Below, in pieces: positions 1 through 8,200 of a stretch of DNA of 64,000 nt. The notes under the pieces were generated by a model. That model ran no database searches. It was not told the DNA's origin and saw nothing but the letters and a program-made list of their open reading frames with translations. The translations under genes and the position numbers were made by a program. The DNA lies in contig CP064999.1 in assembly GCA_016700115.1 (NCBI GenBank), positions 3,782,001-3,846,000 on the forward strand. Reading direction: 5' to 3'. Source of the DNA: Sphingobacteriales bacterium (lineage in GTDB: Bacteria > Bacteroidota > Bacteroidia > Chitinophagales > UBA2359). Each line of letters starts with the position of its first letter. Within the stretch, counting starts at the first letter, position 1.

Positions 1-1
1 A

Positions 2-691
2 TTTTTATTACTCGATATTACACCCCTATCCTTGGGAATTGAAACTATGGGTGGGTTAATGGATGTTATCATTCCCCGAAACAGCAAAGTGCCTACACAG
101 GCATCCCGTCAATATACTACACAATTAGACGGACAAATTAATATGCGGATTAGTGTTTTTCAGGGGGAACGGGATTTGGTGAAAGACAACCGCAAACTTG
201 GAGAATTTACACTGGCCGGAATACCGGCAATGCCTGCCGGATTGCCTAAAGTAGCCATTACTTTTATTTTAGATGCTGATGGGATCTTACAAGTTAGAGC
301 AAAAGAACTTCGCTCCGGAATTGCACAAGAAATTCTTGTTAAACCACAATATGGACTGAATGAAGAACAAATGTCCCAAATGTTGTTGGATTCAATAAAG
401 AATGCGGAACAAGACCGGCAACAACGTGCATTGCTTGAGGCAGTCAACGAAGCTGAAAATCTGATAGGATATGCAGAAAGCTTTATCAGGAAAAATGAAA
501 AACTTCTTGAAATGGCAGAAATTATAGAAACTAAGCGCCTAATAGGGGAACTTAAAGAAACAGTTAATACCTCGACCGATAAAGATTTAATTCATCACCA
601 TATTGAAAATTTAAATGAATATACCCGCCCTTTTGCAGAACGGATTATGGATCTGGCAATTTCAAATGCCATGAAAGGGAAAAAAATCTAA
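2..691 (+). CDS. hscA: Hsp70-family chaperone, C-terminal part (HscA-like), 5' truncated
   Basis: The reading frame is open from the first bases of the window, so the gene starts upstream and only the last ~230 residues are present. The first visible residues read LLDITPLSLGIETMGG, the hallmark junction between the Hsp70 ATPase domain and the substrate-binding domain. The beta-sandwich substrate-binding domain follows (VFQGER, LGEFTLAGIP, ITFILDADGILQVRAKE), then a helical lid of about 100 residues. The lid is short and lacks the acidic EEVD-like tail of DnaK, and the substrate-binding motif pattern resembles HscA, the chaperone that works with HscB and IscU in Fe-S cluster transfer. The HscA choice over DnaK is inference, because the ATPase domain and upstream neighbours are outside the window. 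Confidence 0.8.
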   Translation, partial: FLLLDITPLSLGIETMGGLMDVIIPRNSKVPTQASRQYTTQLDGQINMRISVFQGERDLVKDNRKLGEFTLAGIPAMPAGLPKVAITFILDADGILQVRAKELRSGIAQEILVKPQYGLNEEQMSQMLLDSIKNAEQDRQQRALLEAVNEAENLIGYAESFIRKNEKLLEMAEIIETKRLIGELKETVNTSTDKDLIHHHIENLNEYTRPFAERIMDLAISNAMKGKKI

Positions 692-827
692 GATTTGAAT
701 TGAAGCATATGACTATATAACAACCAAGTGCTTTTAACATTTAAAGATAAAGCTCATTAAGTCAGAATGCAGATATTCTTAGCGATGGAATTAAGTCAAT
801 GTACTATCTTTTGCCCGGTTGCTTTGT

Positions 828-835
828 TACCTTTG
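828..835 (+). promoter_or_regulatory. Candidate -7 box (TACCTTTG) of the deoxynucleoside kinase gene
   Basis: TACCTTTG matches the Bacteroidota -7 consensus TAnnTTTG. It lies 20 bases before the ATG at 855, so the mRNA would start near 842 with a leader of only about 7-13 bases. This argues against the more upstream TTG/ATG-type start at 819. No clear TTTG at the usual -33 distance is seen. Confidence 0.4.
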
Positions 836-854
836 CGACACACATCGTATGTTT

Positions 855-1502
855 ATGGGATTCGATAAATACAAACTAATAACTATAGAAGGCAATACCG
901 GTGCAGGTAAAACCACATTGGCAAAAATGCTGGCTAAACAATATAATGGGCATTTAATATTAGAAGAATTTGCAGAAAATCCTTTTCTACCCAAGTTTTA
1001 TTCCGAGCCTGAAAAGTATGCATTTCATACAGAAATGTATTTTATGCTTGACCGTTATCATCAATTGAATAAATTTATTGAGTCAAATCAAACGGGTAAT
1101 GGTTTGACCATTTCAGATTATATTTTCAGGAAATCATTGTTGTATGCGGAAGTCAATCTTCAGCCGGACGAATACAGGCTATTCGAACGAATGTTTAATA
1201 CCGTTTATCCCAATCTTCCTCAGCCGGGTTTGATTATTTATGTTCATGCTACAGTACCCAGATTAATCAGAAATATACAAAAAAGAGGGAGAGATTTCGA
1301 ACAACAAGTGCGTGAATCTTATCTAAAGAGAGTTGAAAAGATCTATTTTGATTATTTTCAAAAGAACCCCCATTTGCTGGTGTTGATAATTCATGCGGAC
1401 GAACTCGATTTTGTTCATAATCCTACACATTACGATTTAATTGTTGAAGCTGTAACTAAAGATTATCCATCCGGCATTCACGATGTTTGGATCAGAATTT
1501 GA
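855..1502 (+). CDS. Deoxynucleoside kinase (deoxyadenosine/deoxyguanosine kinase type)
   Basis: Phosphorylates deoxynucleosides to dNMPs in the salvage pathway. The Walker A loop GNTGAGKTT is at residues 13-21. It is followed by EEFAENPFLPKFY, the DRY segment of the nucleoside-binding site (LDRYHQL), the DYIFRKSLLYA motif, and an Arg-rich lid (RGRDFEQQVRESYL) that closes on ATP. The length (216 aa) is normal for the bacterial dNK family. The frame is open from 819, but ATG at 849 or 855 fits the family N-terminus and the -7 box at 828-835. The exact sugar/base preference cannot be read from sequence. In the family, this lineage usually acts on purine deoxynucleosides. Confidence 0.85.
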   Translation: MGFDKYKLITIEGNTGAGKTTLAKMLAKQYNGHLILEEFAENPFLPKFYSEPEKYAFHTEMYFMLDRYHQLNKFIESNQTGNGLTISDYIFRKSLLYAEVNLQPDEYRLFERMFNTVYPNLPQPGLIIYVHATVPRLIRNIQKRGRDFEQQVRESYLKRVEKIYFDYFQKNPHLLVLIIHADELDFVHNPTHYDLIVEAVTKDYPSGIHDVWIRI

Positions 1503-1551
1503 ATTTATGGCTGTATAATTATATGTAAGTACTATTGGAAATCCATATTAT

Positions 1552-2079
1552 ATGAATCAAACCGAACAACAAACTTTATTAAGGAAAGCTAAAAGTGCAG
1601 AAATATCCAACAAGCGGTTGTTTCAAAAACTGAGGCAAAAAATGCCTAAAAATTTAGATGAAACAGTAAAAGAACTTCATCATAAAGCCTTTGAACAAAT
1701 AAGTTGCACTACTTGTGCCAATTGCTGTAAAACTACCAGCCCACGGTTTTTAGATAAAGATATTGAGAGACTTGCCCGATATTTTAAAAGCAGTCCCGGA
1801 CAATTTATAACTCGTTACCTGAAAATTGACAAAGATGGAGACTATGTCCTTCAACATGCCCCATGTCCTTTTTTGGCAGATGACAACCTTTGTATGGTTT
1901 ATGATCAACGGCCCAATGCTTGTCGTGAATATCCACACACAGATCAACGTAAATTCCATGTAAACTTTGACATTACACTTAAAAACACCTTTGTCTGTCC
2001 TGCAGTTTTTGAAATTATAGAGCAGTTAAAATTAATTTATCCAGATAAATCAGCGATTAATAAAAAACATCCAGCATAA
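1552..2079 (+). CDS. YkgJ-family cysteine-cluster protein
   Basis: A 175-aa soluble protein with the CxxCxxCC cluster at Cys52, Cys55, Cys58 and Cys59, followed by Cys105, Cys114 and Cys124 in CPF...CMVYDQRPNACREYP. This is the YkgJ pattern, proposed in the family to bind zinc or iron. The first 45 residues are a basic, helical extension. The biochemical role of the family is unknown. It lies 50 bases after the kinase gene and 20 bases before the P450 gene, all on the same strand, so it may be co-transcribed with the P450. The last Cys comes from the C-terminal part (VCPAVFEIIEQ), giving eight potential ligands. Confidence 0.8.
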   Translation: MNQTEQQTLLRKAKSAEISNKRLFQKLRQKMPKNLDETVKELHHKAFEQISCTTCANCCKTTSPRFLDKDIERLARYFKSSPGQFITRYLKIDKDGDYVLQHAPCPFLADDNLCMVYDQRPNACREYPHTDQRKFHVNFDITLKNTFVCPAVFEIIEQLKLIYPDKSAINKKHPA

Positions 2080-2099
2080 AAAACGCAAGTCCTTTTTCT

Positions 2100-3452
2100 A
2101 TGACTAAACTAAAATCCCCACCGTTAGTACCTATTTGGCAAACTTTGTTCTCACTCAAAAAATTTGCCGAAAATCCAATTCCATTTATGACTAACGGTCT
2201 TCTAAAATATGGAGATATTTATAAGGTATTTGGCCCAAGACCTTTTATACTTACCAATAATGCAGATTATATACAACATGTTCTTCAGAAAAACAACAAA
2301 AACTATCACAAATCCCCGGTAGTAAAAAATATTTTAGGTGCCGAGTTAGGGCATGGATTGCTGACCATTGACGGAGATTACTGGTTAAAACAACGCCGAC
2401 TGATTCAACCGGGATTTAGTAAGCAGCGAATATCAGAACTAATAGATATCATGATCTCTGAAGGCGAAGCATTTTGTCGGCAAATGAAAGAAGAGTTGGA
2501 AAAACATCCGGTTTTAGATGTTGACAAATCTATGATGGACATCACTTTCAGAATAGTTACAAAAGCGTTGTTTAGCAGAGGCATTGATCATTCGTTATTA
2601 CAAAGAGTGGATTATGTTATCACAAATATTCAAAAATATGTGATTACTCAAATCAGGCAACCTTACCTGATTCCTTGGTTAAAGATTACGGGAAAGGCAA
2701 ATTTTTATAAATCGCTTCGAAAAGAAATTGACCAGATTGTTTATGATATTATAGACGAAAGAAGAAAATCGGAAGAGCAACACAACGATTTGCTGGACAT
2801 GTTATTGAATGCGAAATATGAAGACACAGGTGAAACCATGAACAACCAACAGTTAAGAGATGAAAGTATGATCTTAATTGTTGCAGGTCATGAAACCTCT
2901 GCTAATGCTTTGACCTGGGCTTTATACTTATTGGCTCAGCATCCGGAAGAGAGACAAAAGGTTTTAGATGAAGTGAATTTGGTTATTGGAAATCAGCCAA
3001 TTACTTATGATAGCGTTTTACAACTGAATTACACCCGACAGGTCATTCAAGAAACAATGCGGCTGTATCCTCCGGCTTGGTTGATTGACCGTCAAGCCTT
3101 AGAAGATGATGAATTGGGAGGGTATCTCGTCCCTAAAGGAGAAATTGTATTGTTATTTATTTATGGAACCCACCGGAATCCTAAATATTGGAAAAATCCG
3201 GATACATTTGACCCGGACCGTTTTTCAAAAGAAAATCTTAAAGACCTGCCTAATTATGCGTACTTTCCATTTGGCGGTGGTCCTCGTTTGTGTATAGGCA
3301 ATAATTTTGCGATGTTGGAAATGCAGGTTTTGTTGGCTCTTTTGGTTAAAAATTTCACATTTACGATTGAACCAAACCAACACATTGAACCGAAACCAAT
3401 GGTAACGCTACGTCCACGAAACGGTATTAAAATGAAATTCCAAATCAGGTAA
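2100..3452 (+). CDS. Cytochrome P450
   Basis: A haem-thiolate monooxygenase of 450 aa with no membrane anchor. The landmarks are in order: the helix C WxxxR region (DYWLKQRRLIQPGF), the helix I oxygen-binding motif AGHETSA, the helix K ExxR motif (ETMR), the meander, and the haem loop FPFGGGPRLCIGNNFA with Cys398 as axial ligand. The length and motif spellings are like the soluble CYP102/CYP4-type P450s of Bacteroidota and other bacteria. No ferredoxin or reductase gene is next to it, so electrons must come from a partner elsewhere. The substrate cannot be predicted. The gene follows the cysteine-cluster gene by 20 bases, and a hairpin overlaps its stop codon. Confidence 0.93.
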   Translation: MTKLKSPPLVPIWQTLFSLKKFAENPIPFMTNGLLKYGDIYKVFGPRPFILTNNADYIQHVLQKNNKNYHKSPVVKNILGAELGHGLLTIDGDYWLKQRRLIQPGFSKQRISELIDIMISEGEAFCRQMKEELEKHPVLDVDKSMMDITFRIVTKALFSRGIDHSLLQRVDYVITNIQKYVITQIRQPYLIPWLKITGKANFYKSLRKEIDQIVYDIIDERRKSEEQHNDLLDMLLNAKYEDTGETMNNQQLRDESMILIVAGHETSANALTWALYLLAQHPEERQKVLDEVNLVIGNQPITYDSVLQLNYTRQVIQETMRLYPPAWLIDRQALEDDELGGYLVPKGEIVLLFIYGTHRNPKYWKNPDTFDPDRFSKENLKDLPNYAYFPFGGGPRLCIGNNFAMLEMQVLLALLVKNFTFTIEPNQHIEPKPMVTLRPRNGIKMKFQIR

Positions 3453-3464
3453 TTCCTGATTTTT
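3442..3464 (+). terminator. Hairpin overlapping the P450 stop codon
   Basis: AAATCAGG (3442-3449) and CCTGATTT (3455-3462) form a perfect 8-bp stem with a 5-base loop that contains the TAA stop. The stem is AT-rich and followed by only a short T run, so it is a modest terminator between convergent genes. Confidence 0.4.
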
Positions 3465-3502
3465 GAAAATCATACCCTGATTAGTTTTAAAACAGTTGTT
3501 TC

Positions 3503-4057
3503 TTATCTGGCAATCAGCCTTTTATACGCCAGCATGATTCCTCCATAAACAATTAAAAGAAATGAGATATACAAAGTAGCCCATTTAAAAGCTGTTGCAA
3601 CCGAACACAAATAGGCTAACAATGGTATTTTAGTTGGGTACGATACAAGCATGGTAATTATGAAAAGGTTTTCGGTATAATCAAAAAGCATAATTAGAAA
3701 AGGCAATAAAAAAACGCGTTTTATTGGGAGTTTTACCCCAAGCTTTTCATAAAAAACAAATAAAATGACCGAAAACAAGAGGGTGTATATTATTGGGTAA
3801 ACAATATCGGCTGTTACTTCAGCAAACAGATAAGTCTTTCGTCCTTCATGCCCATAATCCTCAATCATTTCATAGACTTTTGAGGGATTTAAACCAGACA
3901 AAAGATCAATAATTCCCACAGTTTTACCAGCCTTTTCGTTAATATCCTGTTCCAGTTGAGGTAGGATATAACCGGCAAAAAGACCAAATAACATTACTAA
4001 AAGAATAATTAACCGGTAGCTTGCAATCCGTTCAATAAAAGCGGTGAGAAATTTCAT
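3503..4057 (-). CDS. Four-helix membrane protein of unknown function
   Basis: A 184-aa protein with four hydrophobic segments, roughly residues 13-33, 83-104, 115-138 and 158-178. The region between helices 1 and 2 (about 50 residues) is polar and helical, with DINEKAGKTVGIIDLL and YEMIEDYGHEGR. The termini are short and basic (MKFLTAFIERIASYR; AYKRLIAR). I do not recognise the family. It is convergent with the P450 gene and is preceded by the terminator of the upstream M48 gene, so it is probably transcribed alone. Confidence 0.7.
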   Translation of the reverse strand: MKFLTAFIERIASYRLIILLVMLFGLFAGYILPQLEQDINEKAGKTVGIIDLLSGLNPSKVYEMIEDYGHEGRKTYLFAEVTADIVYPIIYTLLFSVILFVFYEKLGVKLPIKRVFLLPFLIMLFDYTENLFIITMLVSYPTKIPLLAYLCSVATAFKWATLYISFLLIVYGGIMLAYKRLIAR

Positions 4058-4136
4058 TTTGAAGGTTTTAATTCATTGGCTTAAATGTAATGGTTTTAAT
4101 CATTTAATTTTAAAAAGGCACACATAAAAATTAAAA

Positions 4137-4168
4137 AGCCCCTTTTCAAAAAAACTTAAAAAGGGGCT
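4137..4168 (-). terminator. Rho-independent terminator of the M48 peptidase gene
   Basis: AGCCCCTTTT (4137-4146) pairs with AAAAGGGGCT (4159-4168) to form a 10-bp stem with a 12-base loop. On the minus strand the stem is followed by a T-rich tail. It lies 43 bases past the M48 stop codon. Confidence 0.8.
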
Positions 4169-4210
4169 AAATTTATAAAAACAATTATTTATAATGGCAT
4201 TCAATTCCGG

Positions 4211-4975
4211 TTATTTACCCAAATCGTGCTGAATGAAAGCTTCGAGGCAATTCATTCGTTCGTGAGAATAGGGATGAGTGCGTACAATTTTCTCCCAAAC
4301 ATCGTAATTTTCCTCTTCGCCCATCTTCATAAAAAAACGCATTCCTTTTCGAGGGTTATAACCTGCTTTTGAAACAAGCGTAGCCCCTCCCCTATCTGCA
4401 TCATACTCATCAATTTGTCCGAACGGTGCTGATAACAATAAGCTTAAACTTGCAGCCATATCTCCATACCCATAAGGTTCAAAAACACTTTTCCCTAAAA
4501 CCATTTTTTGTGCTTTTCGTACCGCATGACGATTGTCTATATGTGCAATTTCGTGTGCAACGATAAATGCGAGTTCATCTTCACTTTCAGTCCATTCAAC
4601 CATTTTGGTCGTAATATATAAATGTCCGCCGGCCAATGAAAAAGCATTCATTGTTTGAGAATCATCAATGACATGTATTTTATACTTTATGCCTTTTCTG
4701 TTGACATACTGACTCAGTTTTTTGACTATTCCGTCCAAATAGGCCTGTTTGCTATAATTATTTAGAATTTTATTTTCTTTTATCATTCCTTTATGTAAGG
4801 TATCTCCAATATAAGATTCTTCAGACAATGAAATTGGGAATTGGTCTATTGCATAGTTTTCCCATTCTTTGGCCCATGAATACCAGGACTCGACGGTATC
4901 TTCGGGATTGCATTGTGCTTGTGCAAAATTGGCACAAACAAACATTAAAAAAAGTGCGATTAGCGGGTTTTTCAT
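4211..4975 (-). CDS. Secreted M48-family zinc metallopeptidase
   Basis: A signal peptide (residues 1-20, ending AQA) is followed by a compact M48 catalytic domain. The zinc site HEIAH gives His141, Glu142 and His145, and Glu190 in the downstream IDEYDADRGG segment is the third ligand. It belongs to the short periplasmic M48 group related to BepA/YggG (Loi-type), not to membrane-embedded HtpX, because no transmembrane helix follows the signal peptide. There is a Cys right after the signal peptide, but the sequence before it is not a good lipobox, so soluble periplasmic export is favoured. The family commonly degrades misfolded envelope proteins. The target here is unknown. It has its own terminator downstream. 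Confidence 0.88.
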   Translation of the reverse strand: MKNPLIALFLMFVCANFAQAQCNPEDTVESWYSWAKEWENYAIDQFPISLSEESYIGDTLHKGMIKENKILNNYSKQAYLDGIVKKLSQYVNRKGIKYKIHVIDDSQTMNAFSLAGGHLYITTKMVEWTESEDELAFIVAHEIAHIDNRHAVRKAQKMVLGKSVFEPYGYGDMAASLSLLLSAPFGQIDEYDADRGGATLVSKAGYNPRKGMRFFMKMGEEENYDVWEKIVRTHPYSHERMNCLEAFIQHDLGK

Positions 4976-5235
4976 AACAGATAGCTTTAGATTTTATTGA
5001 AAACGCTCTTGATCAATGAATTGATATATTTTAAGAGAAAAAGTTTACGGATTGGATTTAACAATTTGATCCAAATAGTTTAAAAAAACCGAAAATTGAA
5101 CAAACCATCTAAAAAACAAAGATAATTGTTTAAAGGCTCATGCAACGTAAAAAGGTTAAAAAGCGTTTTAACAGGATGTCAAACAGCAAAGATTTCGTAA
5201 TATTGCATGTACTGTTTCATCAAACTGAAAGACAA

Positions 5236-8200
5236 ATGATTATTTACCATAGAATAAGACAGCTTTCGCTCCTTTTATTGCTGATATGCCTGAAAACGTT
5301 TTTTTTAATAGCACAGACTTCTGCTCCATTTAACAATGAATGGATAGACTACGATAAAACATACCATAAAATAAAGGTTGGTAAAAACGGATTGCATCGA
5401 ATCCCGTATTCATTGCTGAATAGTTCAGGAGTTCCAACTGACAATGCAACTGCTTACAAACTTTATTGTAAAGGTCAGGAAATCCCAATCTATACCAGCA
5501 CTACCGGTGAATTTGGAGAAAATGATTTTATAGAGTTTTACGCTGAAAGAAATGATGGCAGTTTGGATTCCCGTTTATATTTATATCCGGCATGGCAGCC
5601 AAACCCTTATGTAAGTATGTTTTCCGACACACTTGCCTATTTTTTGACAATAAATGAAACCGGTTCAAATCTCAGATTTTCTGATACCGACAATAACCTC
5701 AGTGAGGCTCCACCTAAAGAACAATATTTTATGTATGAAAGTGTTCGACAAAACGTCAACACTTTTTACAGCGGTCGTCCAATTCGGTTAGGCGGTATCA
5801 ATACTAATTTTTCTGATTTTGAAGAAGGTGAAGGGTTTGTCGGACCTTCAATTGAAAAGGGAACCAATGCCAATTATAATATCGTTACCCGATCTGTATT
5901 TGCCGGACCAACAGCCCCTGCTGACACAATCATGTTCTCTGCTCGTGTTTTGGGACAATCTAATCTTTTTGAGATTTTGAATGACCATAGAGTGCAAATT
6001 AAGGTAAATAATAACCTGCAAATTGACTATCAGTTTGAAGGTTATAGTTCTCATACAATCACTTTTTCAGCACCTATAAGTCAGTTAACCTCCCCAAACA
6101 CCCAAATTAACGTGGCCTCTATGTCCACACTTCAGAATGGAACCGACTTATTAGTCAACCGGAACAGTGTTCCATTCATAACCATTAAATATCCACATAG
6201 CTTTGATTTTGGCGGATTGACCGGTTATAAATTTACATTAAAAAATGATGCGCCGAAATATATAGAAATCACCAATTTTAATGGTGGGGCAGCTCCTGTT
6301 TTATATGATTTAACTAATTATTTGAGATTTATACCGGTTATTGAAACTGTTTCAGGACAAACTGTTTACAAATTTCACCTGCCTCAGTTTGCTTCAGGAC
6401 AAGCTACAAGAACATTGTATTTTAGCAGTACTTCAACGGCACTTCCGGTTCCGGTGATTAACACAGTAAGTCATTTACAACCTATTCAGTTTACCAATTA
6501 CAACCTGCCTGAAAACAGGGGTGATTACCTGATTGTCTCTCATCCAAAACTTATGGAGGGGGAAATAAATCAGGTAGAAAGATATCGCGATTATCGAAAC
6601 TCAGTGGAAGGTGGCAGCTTTTCTGTTGTTGTTGTTAATGTAGAAGAGCTTTATGACCAGTTTTCATGGGGGATTCGCAAACATCCTTTATCAATTAACA
6701 ACTTTACAAGGTTTGCCATGGCAACCTGGCCTGTTCCGCCGAAACAGTTGCTTTTACTTGGCAAATCGGTGGTTTACCGCGATTCTTATGCTCCAAGCAA
6801 TCCGGCTAACTATGAAAGAAATCTTGTTCCTACTTTCGGACATTCGGCTTCCGACAATATGCTGAGTAGTAGTTATCCTGCGGCAAACTACCGCAATGCG
6901 ATACCAACCGGACGAGTTCCGGCCAATACGCCACAGGATATTGCTGCTTATCTCAACAAGGTGATTGAATATGAAAGTTTGCAAAATAATCCGTCTTGCA
7001 ATATTCAGGACAGGTTATGGATGAAACATGCACTTCATATTGCCGGAGGAGGAAATTTAAGCGAAGCTGAATTGTTTTTTAACAATCTTGAAAGTTATAG
7101 AAACAAATATGAAGATATCAGTTTTGGTGGCAAAGTCATTAAAACCTATCGTAGTTTTTCTCCCAATCCGGTGGATGAAGTTGATTTAGGCAATTATATC
7201 AATAATGGCTTAGCAGTCATCAATTTTGTAGGACATGGAGCCGGTGGATATTGGCAGGTAAATATTCAATCGCCGGAAGCATACCAAAATTTTGGTAAAT
7301 ATCCATTTATCATGGCAAGTTCCTGTTTTGTAGGGGATATTCATAGTTACGATTTTGATTCGATGGGACAAGTCCAAACTGCTATGTCAGAAGATTATGT
7401 TTTAGCTGATAATCTCGGTTCAATTGGATTTCTGGCTACAGTATCTTCAGGTTTTCCGATATATTTACATCAGTTTAACAGTAAACTATACGAGCATTAC
7501 TGTAAAAATAACTATGGCAAATCAATTGGTTATAGTATTCAGCAAACCATCAATGACTTGTTTGCTGCTTATCCCAACGAAGATGGCCCTAAAATTACCT
7601 GTCAGGAATACACTTTAGTCGGTGATCCTGCTGTGGTTATTAAATCATGGGACAAACCGGAGTATGTTATTGACGAAACAAGTATATCCTTCTCTCCTTC
7701 AGTCATAACAGCCGATATAGATTCTTTTAGTTTAAGGGTTGCCGTAACCAATCTTGGACAAGCTGTTGCAGATTCATTTACGTTGCAAGTAAACCGGCAG
7801 TTTCCTGATGGCAGTTCTGCTCTTTATCTTAAAAAATTTCCATCTACAAAATATCAGGACACCTTGCAAATTATGATACCTACCGGCGATCCTTCTTCTG
7901 TAGAAGGTGAAAATCAGTTTACTATCACCTTAGATGCGCTTAACGAAATTTCAGAGGATTGTAAAGACAATAATTCGACCGGCAAAAACATATTTATTTT
8001 TTCCGACTTACTTATCCCTATATTTCCTTGTAATTTTGCAATAGTCAATACAGTTCCTGTTACTCTAAAGGCTTCTACCGGTCAGCCTGTTTTACCCCCC
8101 TTAAATTACATTTTACAACTTGATACATCCGAACTTTTTCAAAACCCATTGGCACAGACCATTGTTAACAGTGAGGCAGGGGTGATTGAATGGCAACCCG